A DNA stretch of 64,000 nt, taken from contig NC_087383.1 in the NCBI RefSeq assembly GCF_963675165.1, forward strand, positions 806,001 to 870,000. Reading direction: 5' to 3'. Both the position numbers and the translations under genes were made by a program. A model generated the notes under the pieces. That model made no database searches. It worked only from the letters and a program-made list of their open reading frames with translations, and was not told the DNA's origin. The stretch comes from Halichondria panicea. Its lineage: Eukaryota; Porifera; Demospongiae; Suberitida; Halichondriidae. Shown here one piece after another: positions 11,815 to 24,300 of this stretch (the first letter of the stretch is position 1; each line of letters opens with the position of its first letter).

Positions 11815-14800
11815 TCAAGAAGTTTTCTGTCTCTCACTGGCTGCCTTCAACATGGCCCGCGTCTCTTCCATTAATGCTGACAGGGCAAACTCAAACTGGG
11901 CCTGTAGGGGGAATACAGTAATCTATATACACAAATAAAAAAAAGGCTCCAAAAATTCTAGTTTTGAACACACAATTAGAGTCAAAATAGTATATCAGAG
12001 CTAATATTTTGCAGATTGCTCAAACTGCGGATTATAGTTTTCGAGGATAGAGGTTTTCAAATGACCACACCCCTACAGTAAAGAGGTCTTTCAATACCGG
12101 AAGTAAACAATGATTCCAAATTTTTAAGGAACTAAAAATTAATTAAAAAACTGCAAAATTTTAGCTCCTCGAAAACAAACAAAAATAAATAGATACAATA
12201 TGGTACATACTCGACTACCTTAGTGGGGACCATTCTTGGTCTGTGGTCTCGCAAATGTTCCACTGTGGCTGCAAGGTTGAGTTCTTTAGCTCCTAAAACA
12301 GATAACAAAACACAGGATCAAAGTGTACATATAAGTACATACAATAAACAGTGTTGTCATGTACATGTACGTATGGTGATAACATCAGATATTGAACGAT
12401 CAGAAAACAGGTATAAATACAGATAAGGAACTACACCATTTTGCACACGAGTGAGCGCCATGTCAATAAGGATGTACGTTCCCGTCCTCCCCACTCCGTC
12501 GCTATGGAGAAAGATACAGAACACTTATAAGCGACATGTACATGTGCACAGCCTCTCATACACACCCACACATTCTGCTATGGAAACCTTGCCAACAAGA
12601 CTGAATCTCTATGGGCAGTTTTGGCTATAATTATAGAGTTATCTCAACCTCCCTCTACCATTCGTACCTGCAGTGAACAAGTAGGGGGGTGCTCTGTCCA
12701 GCGTGGGCCTTGTTGACCTTCCTTCTGAACTCTAGTAGAGGGCCTGGCTCATCTGGCACAGCAGTGGGGCCCCAACACAGGAACTGGGAGTGAGTCACTG
12801 TGCGCGACTCGTACGTCTGTGTGTGTGTGGGGGGGGGGGGTCATGAAATGTTAGCTGAAGCAAATCAGATTTAAAGTTTAAAAATTCATAGTTAAGGCAT
12901 AGCCATACATGTACATAGCTTATTGCTATATAATAGCTCAACATAGTTGTAGACAACAAAAAATTTGGTTGCTATATACGAGTCAGACAATACATGAATA
13001 CCTATATACCAACATCGACATCAACAATTCAATCAATATTAAATATTCCACAGAGCTAATGTATCACTAGCCCCCCCCCCCCCCCCCCCTGATCACTCCC
13101 GCCCTCACCCCTGATCACTCCCGCCCCCCCCCCGATCACTCCCGCCCTCACCCCTGATCACTAGCCCGCCCCCCCCTGATCACTCCCGCCCCCCCCCTGA
13201 TCACTCCCGCCCTCACCCTGGTGTTCTGCATGATGAAGCTGCGGATGATGTAGTCCTCACAGTGCAGGTGCTCTGACACCAGCCTCACCTGAGAGGACAT
13301 GCACAATATGAAATACTATATAGCGGGTAATTTCCGGGGGTACAAAAACATTCATGGTTGAGCACAGTTAGTGAATATTATTTCCGTGGTTGCTGCTTGC
13401 ACTGCACGTAAAGGTGGTCAATGATTGCTTCATTTGTGGGTAAATATTCGTGCTCAGAGATTCAACCACGAAATGTTTCCCCCCCCCCCCCAAACTATAG
13501 TTATACGGTACATATAGCTGATACATACATATCCATGGCATTTTTACCTCAAAGGTATGGTAAGTTGCAATTCCACCCGTCGGCCAATACTGACAAGACT
13601 GACCCTGTGCATATAAGACAATCCAAGTTATTAAAGGTTGTAACAGTTATATATGATAATACTGACAACAAAGACATCAAAGTGGTCGTTGTTGGGTTAA
13701 AGCTCTCTCTATAGTAACGGCGTGATTGCAGCCAGGAGAGTACAGAGTACAGATATTGCAGCCAGGAGAGTACAGAGTACAGAGTACAGATATTGCACTC
13801 ACCATTTCAGTGTCCTCTGGAGTACTTAGCATCACGATGACACTCACTTCTTTCTCCCATACCATCTGTACACCGCAAAGGAGCATTGCTTATAAAAACA
13901 TATAATTATTATGATAATTATTGAGAATAATTTTTCCTACAGCTAGCTAATCTTGAGCACTATACAAGGGCTACATATTTTTACAACATCCCTAACTAGT
14001 ATAGTGTCTAAAAAAATCATTAAAGCACTCTTGTGTATCTTCAGGTGAGGTAATGGTACACGTACCTGCCAGAAATCAGCGATGGTTTTCTCGAGCGGTG
14101 CCTGAGTGGCTATGTACTTTGGGTGTTGTGGATCAGTGTCAACGATAAAGCTGGCGTTGATGTAATCTCTCCCATCTTCTGTGTAGTCTTCTCTGAGCTT
14201 CACCCGACTGTGGTCATCTGTGTCGGGAATGGGAGGGGTAACAGTATTTGCCAATACCATGGATTATATATAGCCCATGGCTCAAGGCCGAAAAATGACG
14301 AATTATGGCCCCATCTAAATTTTGGATTGAAACACATCATTTGAAAGGTCTCTTTCTAAGCTTTCAAAAAATCATACAATTTTTTGACAACGGTACTAAA
14401 GTTATGGCTGTTGAAAGATGTTAAAATATGACACTGATTTAATCAATGGTTTGGGGACTCTTTCAGCTGCCATAACTTGAATTCCGTGGATCAAATGTAC
14501 TGGATTAAAGTGTGGGTACGATTGTGGGGTCATGACACACACAGTGTACGCCAATCACAATTATTTACAATCTCAATAGTATACATAGGATTTGATGATT
14601 TCTTACAGGGGTAGCTGTCCGGTCGATTCTTGGGCCTATTTTCGATCATCTCAGCCACTAAGGTACTTGCAGCTTCGGGAGTGTAGCTACAAAGGTTCTG
14701 TGTGTGTGTGTGTGTGTGTGTGTGCCTGTTAGAAATGATTTTAGCGTACATTGTGTATTTAGGAACAAGGTAATTAGAACTACTACAGTAAATCACATGC

Positions 14801-17800
14801 AACTGTTCACACTATCCCATTGGAATACTCCCCCACACACACACACAGAGAATGGCCTTAAAAGCATTACCTCACACAAGTGTTCTATTAATAGCCAACA
14901 ATGAATGGAGTATGGCCAACCCCAGGTCAGCTGCAGAAACACTAACTGTCTGACAGACAGGAAATATTTATTTCTTTTCAGTCAGGAAATCCCATACAAA
15001 ATTATACACAATTTGATAAACTTTATTGGAGATGCTTGTATGAGATCACTAGGACATTGTACATACATGACTGTATACATAATTTGATAAACTTTATTGT
15101 AGAGATGCTAGCATGAGACATGAGATCATCACTCGTGCTAACTGGTACCAAGCACGACCTCCTTGAGGGTACTGCTGACAGGAGGTGACTAGGCATGCAC
15201 ATTCACAGCTATGGAAACACGCACCCAAATACTACCCACCGAAGAAAAAAAAAACAGTAAAGAAAAACGCAAGTCTAATCTTGACCTACACACAACGATA
15301 CATCATTGTCTAACAGACCCTATCAAAGAGCTACCATAATCCAAGCCTACATGTGTATGGTTTGAAATTGGACAATCTGCCATTAATATAGACACCAAAG
15401 TTACTCAAAGTTAGCCACTGAATAAGTGGACAAGTAGGTATACACAGTCATGTACCGTATAGCGGGTATATTTCGAGGGTATAAATGTTCGTGGTTTTCG
15501 CTGATTAAGCATGTACCGCGAACATTTATACCCACGAATTTACTATCGCATGCTACAGAAAGGCTGCTATTCAGCAAAAACCTTTCTAACGGTCATTCTA
15601 CAAAGTTTATACCCTCGAAATATACCCGCTATAAGGTATCTTACCTCCCATTCTGCCTCCAGCTGTTTCTGATCCTCGATATATTCCTGCAAATAAATGG
15701 GGGAAATCATTGCCAGAACTAAAGAAGGACATGAACAATCACATTTCTAAAATACAGACAGCACATGATTACTGCTTCTAAAACTTCCCAAAATATAAAC
15801 AAAAGATGATCTCAATTGCACCCAATAATTATATGAATGCTGCAAACTATCATTTTACATGTACATGTACAAATTGGAAGAGGAGGCAATAATAATTATG
15901 TTACCATAATATGGATCTAATCATCTTGAGTGGATTTCTATCAAAATATAGACAAAATCAAATTACCAGCTATAATTACTGTCAAGGGGGTAGCTATAAG
16001 GCTGGTTTAATGTAATCAACTTGAGGCTTCAATATCCAATATAGTTCAAAAATGGGATATAATATAGTCTTGTTTACTTGGTATCAGTTAATTTCTGGCA
16101 GTAGCCATCTAAAACGCAGTAAGTGCATGACCTATGGGCATACGTGAGGCTCATATATGGCTATGCTAATACATAGTTATTCTCATGACTCACCAAGATG
16201 AGGCAGCCAGCACTGACGTCCATGTGTGGAGACACTGGTACTGAGGACCTAAACAGGGAAGTGGAGTGGGTGGAGGGGGCGGGTGACGGTGTGAGGGGGT
16301 GGGTGTGTGAGGGTGTGAGGGGTGAGGGGGATTGTATTAAATCGTGAGAACACTAGAAATCAGTAGCATATAAGGTAGCAGCAATGCTCGTTAACTGTAA
16401 ATGGTGCTATGTTCTATAAAATATCCACATAGCAATGATGATAGGGGGGGGGCCCAGTGTAAGCTTTTCCTGGTATAGTTGTGAGAATATTTAACACAAT
16501 ACTCACGATTACATCACAGTGCAATGAGGTCTTACGCACGCATATCCTTGTTATTAAGTACCCAACACAAGGGACTGTACACCAACACAAAGGTATACTT
16601 GATAGTCAACATTGCTGAGATGCCTACCCTGGGGCAATCCCTGGGGCACTGCACATACACACAGACTGACATCTATGTGAGCAATTATGGAATAGCTAAA
16701 ATAATGTCATAGGAGTATATACTTTACCAAATTAGGGAACACGCTAGCGAAGACATTCACAGCATTCAGAGACTGGGCTACACTTTCGTTTAGACCCAAC
16801 ATAATTATTGTAGCGAGGCAGCCGATAATGGATTTCAACACAGCAGCCATAGACACAAGCAAGCATCAGCTACATACATACGTCTAATATCATACCCACA
16901 GAATTGGCTAACAAGCATACACCGTACAGTACACATAATAAAATTCACCTAAAGACGGCCTAGTGATAACAATGACATTATCTACCATGCACTGTATGTA
17001 GCACCATGCTTGTCAAGTAAATAATGAATACCATATTACTAGAATATTTTGCTGGTGAAAAAACCTTTGCAAATGAGCCAAATCATCAGAAAAGTTGACC
17101 CTTTGCGATCTAACTATTGTGTTCTGGCAAGGGTCGTGTGTCATTACCAGTACCAGTTTAGCTAGGTTTTGCAATTTTATTTTTGCAAAGTGATCAACAC
17201 TCGCAAAGTTTGCATAATTATGTTTGGTGCTTGCAAAACATTCTAGTAATACGGTACGCCACTCTGCTCACAGTTTAGAGGTGGTTGCGCTGTACACGGG
17301 GGCTGCCTCATAGCCCAGACCAGTGGGTGCTCGTTTGGAGGGATCTCGTCTCTTTTTGGACTTCTTCTTTTTCTTTGATGCCTTCTCATCATCACTCTGT
17401 TGTTGTGTTGTAGGGGAAAGGCAACATTCGTAAACAGATAATTTGTTTACTAACAATAAGACATTCCCAACAATTTCTCTTGTCAAGCAGTTCCTCTGTC
17501 ATGTCCGGTATTTAGTTATGTGCTTATAATTATTATGTAAGTGTAAAATGTACAGCTAGTTGTTACAGAAGCATACAGTGTACCTGCCTTCAATAGTGCA
17601 CCTGCCACCATAGTTAACTGGCTATACTCACTGTACGTAACACAACCTCAAGCAGTCGAAACGTAGAAATAAGTTCTAATTTGTGTATATAATTTGAAAT
17701 AGTACAAAAACTGAACTTTTTAGTATTAAAGCGACAGTGTCAATATCGCTTACCAATACATCACATGCTGATAACCACACTTGGCTAGCCTAAGGTGTCA

Positions 17801-19001
17801 TACAGAAAACACAGTTGAGTGTTAAAACCAACCGTGTGTGAGACTGTGTGTGTGTGTGTGTGTGTGGGGGGGGGGGGCTTACATGGTCATTCTGATGCAT
17901 AGGAGAGTAGCGGACAGTGTCCGTCGAGTGCGTATACTTCTTGTTCCGTATTCTGATATGTAAAAGGAAAATGTTTGCAACAGCCGGTCATTGATGGTAT
18001 AGGTAAACAATGAACGTGTGCTGGATGTGTGTGTTGTGCACAAGCTTTGTTGATTGTAAGCTACTGACCAGATGGAAACAGAAGCCATTTTTTGAGTATT
18101 AATACAAGCATGCAAACACGTTGGTTTCTCTAGGGCTGTATTTATATTAGGACCACCCACTATTACACCGTATAGCACGAAATTTTCAAGGGGCTTATTT
18201 CAATTTTTGTGGGTTAGCAATCCTCCACAAAATGCTTAGCTAACAGAAGACACAACGTAATTTGACACCAAATAGCGCGAAATTTATTCAACGAAATGCT
18301 TTTAGAGGCCATTCCACGAAATTTAAGTTCCTCGAAAATTTCGCCCTAAACAGGTATTATACAATGCTCATCAATGATTGGTTCATCCTCATCGAGATTA
18401 TTAGAGAAAATGAGACAAATCCCACATCCAAACAAAATCGTGGTGGGTCGCTAACACAATAATTAATGCATTCTAAGAAAGTATCTAATGAATGCCCGCC
18501 AATGCAACTACTAGAGTATCCCCTACTCAAATTACAAGCCACAGTATTTAGGAAAAGCTATTGCACAATTAAGTACTTACTTTTGGGTACGCTTAATAAA
18601 GCAGATTTACATGTACAGTGTACACGAAGTTCATGTTGTGTGGAGGCGACTACCTGACAGCAACACATAAACTCTACACGGCCAAAGTGGCTACACACAT
18701 TTGTCAAGGTAATGGACGCATACGGCATGGCAATCAAGAGGAAAACAACTTGGAAATGTATAATGTATCGTCGTCCAACCTAAATTCATATTAAAGTTAA
18801 GCCCTTAGTAACCATTATAATATATACATGTACTCAGCGATCAGAACTTGTATCGTGAATCGATTGTACCCACCTTGTGACGTAGAGAAATATAAGACCA
18901 CCCAGTATAAACACGAGGAGTACGATCACAGCCGCAGCCACCACAGTGTAGACAGTAGACGTTAGAGCAGTGTACATCAGAGAGTTCCATGATGGATAGT
19001 A
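11815..19001 (-). CDS. IA-2/PTPRN-like receptor pseudophosphatase (5' end unresolved)
   Basis: This is a type I membrane protein of the IA-2 (PTPRN) family, which in vertebrates sits on dense-core secretory vesicles. The TM exon is 18874-19001. Cytoplasmic exons follow: 17882-17945, a Lys-rich exon near 17268-17400, 16195-16250, about 15640-15690 and 14605-14701. The PTP domain is at 14066-14222, about 13800-13866, about 13554-13600, 13217-13288, 12670-12820, 12435-12515, 12220-12290 and 11815-11905. The signature is HCSDGVGRTG, with Asp in place of the usual Ala as in IA-2. The WPD loop reads FLCWGPTAVPDEPGPLL, so the general-acid Asp is absent at its usual place. The end QFEFALSALMEE matches the IA-2 C terminus. 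No long ectodomain was recognised between 19002 and MEX3; the start is not placed. Confidence 0.88.
13062..13216. repeat. C-rich minisatellite abutting and containing an IA-2-like splice donor
   Basis: Units such as ctgatcactcccgccctcac, mixed with pure C runs, repeat about six times. Read on the minus strand each unit contains GTGAGGGCGGGAGTGATCA, the same sequence that begins the intron after exon 13217-13288. The array therefore starts at the donor site of that exon. Confidence 0.8.
13315..13508. mobile_element. Degenerate MITE of the CCGTATAGCGGG family
   Basis: The left end reads tatagcgggtaatttccggg and the right end has tatacggta, with the family's interior themes (ggttgagcac, attgcttcatttgtgg). 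It sits in an intron of the IA-2-like gene. The ends are eroded, so the borders are approximate. Confidence 0.6.
14268..14525. repeat. Dispersed repeat (ccatggctcaaggccgaaaa family), intronic
   Basis: This stretch shares long similarity with 53163-53405 and with the reverse strand near 37360-37500. Shared text includes aggccgaaaaatgac, catttgaaaggtct and taacttgaattc. No terminal inverted repeats or coding capacity were seen. Confidence 0.65.
15455..15636. mobile_element. MITE, CCGTATAGCGGG family, TA-flanked
   Basis: The left end ccgtatagcgggtatatttc and the right end gaaatatacccgctataagg are inverted copies. TA dinucleotides flank both ends, and the interior is also partly palindromic. It lies in an intron of the IA-2-like gene. 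Confidence 0.8.
17031..17254. mobile_element. MITE, second family (CC-TATTACTAGAAT ends), TA-flanked
   Basis: The ends ccatattactagaatatttt and attctagtaatacgg are inverted, with TA on each side. A second copy is at 42342-42547 and shares the interior gatctaactattgtgttctg. It is non-coding and intronic in the IA-2-like gene. Confidence 0.8.
18168..18355. mobile_element. Probable diverged MITE with CCGTATAGC start
   Basis: It starts ccgtatagcacgaaattttc and ends near gaaaatttcgccctaaacag, which are imperfect inverted arms. It resembles the main MITE family at the tip only. Borders are approximate. Confidence 0.5.
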
Positions 19002-19717
19002 CTGTGCATTACGAGGAGAAAGTGGACCAGTCGTATTTAAGGGTCATGTCAGACAATTTTAAATGGAGATTACACTCTAGCTTGTGCTTATTGTAACATT
19101 GACTCTTATCGTATAGAGACATACCACATGAGTGCTAGGACCAGGAGAGGACATATCGCCGAGGCAGCTTCTCTTTGTACACACTTCACACTCCCTTCTT
19201 GGCCGGCTACGTAGCTTCCCGAAAAATGAATAATTATTCCGTCTAATTTGATAACTAGCCCCGCCCCACTCATTGACTTCCTTAATATTATTGTTCATGC
19301 AAACATCATTAATTTTTATGTTCAAACATTGATTTTGAGAAAAGTACTTCTTTCACTTCATAGACAAAAAAAATCTTTGGAATAATGAATAATGGATGAC
19401 ATCAGATTGGTGATAAAATAGAACACAATAATGAAATAGATTTGGAATACGTCTGAAATGGAACATCTATAATTATATATATTTATATTAATGATTTCTA
19501 TCAAGAACTTTGCTTTGCGACATTGAACATAAATGAAAATGCACTATTGATATAACTGCAGTGGAAATGTTTCTATGAAATGAAACAGCACAGAGGTGCA
19601 AAAGAACCGGCTGTACAGCATTATAACGTGATATAAGCATAAACAAATCAATTTGCTCTGTTAAATTTATATATAGATCAGTCAAATTATTGAAAAACTA
19701 AATAATATCATTTCTCT
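19002..19717. other. Region between the IA-2-like TM exon and MEX3; unresolved 5' exons
   Basis: The ectodomain and start exons of the IA-2-like gene should lie here if the gene ends before MEX3. A Cys-containing open stretch (minus strand, 19077-19325) is present, but I could not tie it to the TM exon by convincing splice sites. The rest is AT-rich with nothing recognised. Confidence 0.4.
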
Positions 19718-21137
19718 TTACCTGGAACGAATGCGAAGAGCATTGTTGACCTGTGATCCACACGCAGGGCACATGCGAGTGTGTTCGGCAATATGAATGG
19801 CACACCCCATGCAGAAGAGATTATGGCCACAAGGGATGAGGGCTGCAGTCACTTCATCGTTGCAGACAAAGCAAGAATTGAAGCCGGCAACAAACTGCTT
19901 TGGAGAAGTAGTCGAGAAGCCATCAGAGGAGCCAGAATCACATGAGTAGGTGGGGCTTGGAGGCTGGCATTTCGTTGGCATGAAGGTCATCTCTCGATTG
20001 CTGGCTTGTACACGAACAGGGTTGGGCCTTGGGAGAGTTGGATTGATGTATGTCAGAGCATCATGGAATGAGGTGAAGTTGAACACTCGCTCGGTGCCTG
20101 GAATAGCAGGAGCGGACACGGGCACATTCAGGTAGGACTCGTTTGGCTCTTGAACAAATACAGAGGGCTCATGAAGTGGAGAATAAGAGTAGGCTGACTC
20201 AGAAATTCTTGGGTTAGAGAAAGATGGCATATCGTACGACTCGCTACCAAACTGAGAGCCGTCGGGATCGGGGGAATCAGCATTGTTACCACTACCACTT
20301 GTACGCAGGGAAATGTAGGATTCGATTTCAGCTTTGGCTTTGGCAACATTCTCTGGGGAACCCCTCACTTCAAAAGCAGGGTCCTTATCACGAGAGGGAG
20401 TCACAATGTAAGTGTTGGTGAGTTGCTGGATTCGTTTCACTGTTGTTCCTCGAGGTCCAACAACCAGGCCTACAACACGATAGGGAACTCTGACCATAGC
20501 GCTCACTCGAACCCCATCATTCAGTCCTCCATTGCTTCCATCATTTGATGTGCTGGAGGCTCTCTTGGCACGGAGGTTAGTAAAGTGCTCAGCAGCCGTC
20601 ATGATCTCTAGCTTTGCAGATGAAACATCCTCAGGACGACCAGTGATGACGAACACAGGCTCCTCACCACGAACAGGAGTTTTAATATAAGTGTTGGTCT
20701 TAGCTCTGAGTGCCTTGATCCTGCAACCTGCAAACCAAAAAATAAACTATAATCTCATAACCCAGCTGATTTTGACTACTTGTGCAAACAAACAATATGC
20801 AAAAGAAGCCTAAAGCTCAACAATGCACAAAAACCCTCAAACCTAACAAAATGCCCAAACAGCTAGCCCCAAAACAAAGCAAAGCCATACTTCTTCAGCC
20901 GAGGCTGCAATCATCATCTTACCCACCTTGTCTTCCTACGATTTCTGCCACATGCTCAGAGGTAGGCACAGACACACACTGGGTGATGTTTTGAGATTTG
21001 GTCTTCAGGGAATCAATAGGCACTTCATCATCCAGCAATCCGTACGGAGGCTCAGGGCTGGTCATGCTGTACGAGGTGTTGTTGAGATTGAGCATCGAGA
21101 GCTCCAGTGCAGCTTGCATAGCTCTGTTGTATTCCAT
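19718..21137 (-). CDS. MEX3: MEX3-type RNA-binding E3 ubiquitin ligase (two KH domains and RING)
   Basis: Two minus-strand exons, 20927-21137 and 19718-20727, join in phase to give 406 residues. The first KH domain spans the intron: [14 protein letters not shown] then [18 protein letters not shown]. The second KH has [20 protein letters not shown] followed by [16 protein letters not shown]. The C-terminal RING ([22 protein letters not shown]) is of the C3HC4 type found in MEX3. The family binds mRNA 3'UTRs and controls translation and decay in germline and embryo (established for nematode and vertebrate members). The start at 21137 is the first ATG and gives [19 protein letters not shown], resembling MEX3 N-termini. 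Confidence 0.93.
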
Positions 21138-21349
21138 TGCAGCTAGTAGATTAGCTTAACGCTTGTGTACGTGTAGGACTGCACACTTTTCAAAATTAGT
21201 ATCAGCAGAATGCATGCAACCATTTACATGTGTCATAGCTTTTATACTACCAGATTCCGGAAGCAAAATATTACCACAACTTCCTGTATGCAAGCCAACA
21301 TTATGATCAACATCAAATTAATAAAACAGTCATGACTAGTGTGTTAGCA

Positions 21350-24300
21350 TCACAAGTGGTGAAAGAAAGTTATAGTCTGCAGTAGTGAAATGTTCGAATC
21401 TGTAATCACATCCTGGGGTAAGAAAAAAAAATCTCGTAAAAAGGCTCTCCAAATAGGGTAGTGCAATCTTACCTGTATTGCATGGCCTGTAGTTTTGATT
21501 GGGACGGTCATAGGCAGGCTAGGAAGCCGACTAATTGAAGGGGCCAAGGGGATGACGATATGCTGTTCTTGACTACCACTTAGTGTAGGCTTCTTATAAA
21601 AGGAGGAAGAAATAGGCGTCCCCTTAACAGCTAATAGCAGGCCATACAGAACCTGTGAATACAAATAAAGTGATAGACGAGTAAAACTATCTATTTAACC
21701 TACGGATGATCTTGTCAACTGGCGCTCCAGGTTGGCTAAGATGTATGGCATAAACACATCTAAATCAAAGGGGTCCACAAACAAGTGAAGTGATTCCACA
21801 ACCTTCTTGAGCCTGGTTTCAACTTTCTCTGCTCCCTATCCAAAGTATAGAAATGTGTTAACTGAAATTGAATATAGCCTACCCCTTCTACAGGTGGATG
21901 AACTAAAACACTGGAAAAGAACTTCAGATTGTAGAGAAGTTGAAGGGCACAAGGTTGAGGAACTTTCTGGTTGGATGAGCTTTGCAGTAAGGACTCATAA
22001 CACTCCATGATGCCCAGAAACACAGTCCCACTCAGTTTCTCTAGCAGTGATCTGAAAGACAAGGACATAGTAAAAAGGCCACTCAGATGGTACATGCTAT
22101 CAGGTTATACCGATCCAAGGCATGCCCTCCAACCCTGCTGATCTCTTGACACAGAGCGAACAGTAGAGTGGTAACATAAACCGAAGACTGGGATGGCACC
22201 TTGATCACTGATGACACTGTTTCACCGCTCTCTGACTCCTCTGAAATCTTAATTTCATCCCAAGCCTACAGAAGAGGGTATTGCAACACTCACACTCTTT
22301 TCAGTGAAGTTAGTACATGGTTAGCGTGATAAAACACAGCTAAACAGCCTAATTGTGTGCACATACCAATGAAGAAGCGAGAGAATTGAGTTCCATTTCA
22401 GCCGACAGCTGCTCCCCAAGTTGGGACACTATCTCATTAGAGCACCACACTGACCAAATCCTGGTACAATAATACATTGGGTAATACTAAAACTCGGAGG
22501 ATTGCTTAACAGTACAAAAACTGCAGAATGAGCTCACTTGAATATAAAGAGAGATTTCTCATGAAGCAATTCTGTGGCTAAATGCTGCTGCCTGTTTTCC
22601 TATGAAAATGGAAGTATGGTATACCACTGAAGTATAGCAGAAAGAATTTACCTCTTTCCTTAATTTCTTTTGAGATTTTGTAAAGGACCTGTGTAACAAA
22701 TTGTATGGTTTAAGACATGACCAAACTTGAACAAACATGGATACTGGAATGTACACCTAATCATTGAAACATATGGAAGTTTTAGGGTAATCTAAGAAAG
22801 AAGAATTTCATTCTAAAGAGGCAATGCAATCAGTACGTGCAAGAATTTTCGGCTAATTGCACAGAGTACATACTTATTGTACTCACCTTATGGAGTGTTT
22901 ACATCCACTAGCCAGGAATGAGAAATTGGGGGAGCAGTCCATCAAACAATGACACAGGTTTCCAAGGGGTATCAATCTATGTAATGGGAGGAGAAATCAT
23001 GTATTAGTACAAGATTTGTACATGATAATAAGGTATCAATCATGAGGGAAAACAAGGGGAAAACAATCTGTTACATAGTTACCAAGGGTACTCAGTAATT
23101 AAGAGCCCTGCCAGGAGGTACACCTACCTATTGACAAGGTTGGAGTTTTGATTTTGATCTTTCATTTGGCCTCCAATTTCAGTCACTTTGATGCCAATGT
23201 TCTTGAGGAATCTAGCAAAAGGAGAACACACACCTTTGTGAGGATGACATTCTTTTGCTGCTGACATAATTATAAACTGTAAACTACATGTACATGTGTA
23301 GCCTTTAGTGAGAGCTGGTCTCAATTAAACCACACTGGTAGATAGGTTACACACCACACACAACCAAGGTCACCCTACCCCAGATTTGAGATAACCAGTG
23401 TTAAGAAAACACCACCACACCAATACCTGCTAAAACACACACAATAGCTGTTAATTCAAAGCAACAGGTGACAACCACCTGAAAAGAGAGACTGTCTCCA
23501 AGGAAATCTATTTTTAATTATCAGACATGGTCTGAGAAGCAACCTACTCATACCTTTCAATGCAATCTCCTGCAGCTGCTTGTACATGTGTCTTGAGGGG
23601 GTCAGAGTCTTCCCACAGGGAGAATGGGTAGTCAGTAACCTATAGAACAACACAGAGAGAGTATCAAATATTGGATAAGCATGTGAAAAGGCAATTTGAG
23701 ACCACCATTTGGGTAAGGTAAAAGGTAGTATTACATGTATCTACAGGTTATTTATTGATATTCTAATTCTATAGCTTCCACTGTGTGTATGGGATATGCA
23801 AAACTATAAATGCACATTATTAGACTATACCTTTCTAGTCATCTGATGCGTCCAGTAGGTGTCAATACTTGGCTCAAGTGTGCCATTTTCACCCAGAAAA
23901 TGAGAAATGTCAGTGATCAAATCTTTGAAACCCTTATCAAAACTTTGACAAAAACTGCGCAAGAAGGGAATATTAAATCAGTATACAATATTAATTAGAA
24001 AGATATACCTGAAAATATTTGGGCTACAAGCTTTAGCCTTCAGTGAGAGTGGTTTGAAGTCACCCAAGCTCTGGCTAGAAGTGTCTTCAGTCCAAAAATC
24101 ACCACCAGTGCTGACTGGTGACCCCAACAACATCTCCAGCAACTTGATAGCATTTGACCCTCCTTTAACAAGATGCTTGTCAACCAGTGCCTGTAGCAAA
24201 CAAGGTGGCTGCACTGCTAGACTGCACACTGGCCACAAAAGACAACTACACAGACATAGTTGTACTACTATCTAAGCTGTAGTAGCTGGTCAAAGAGCTG

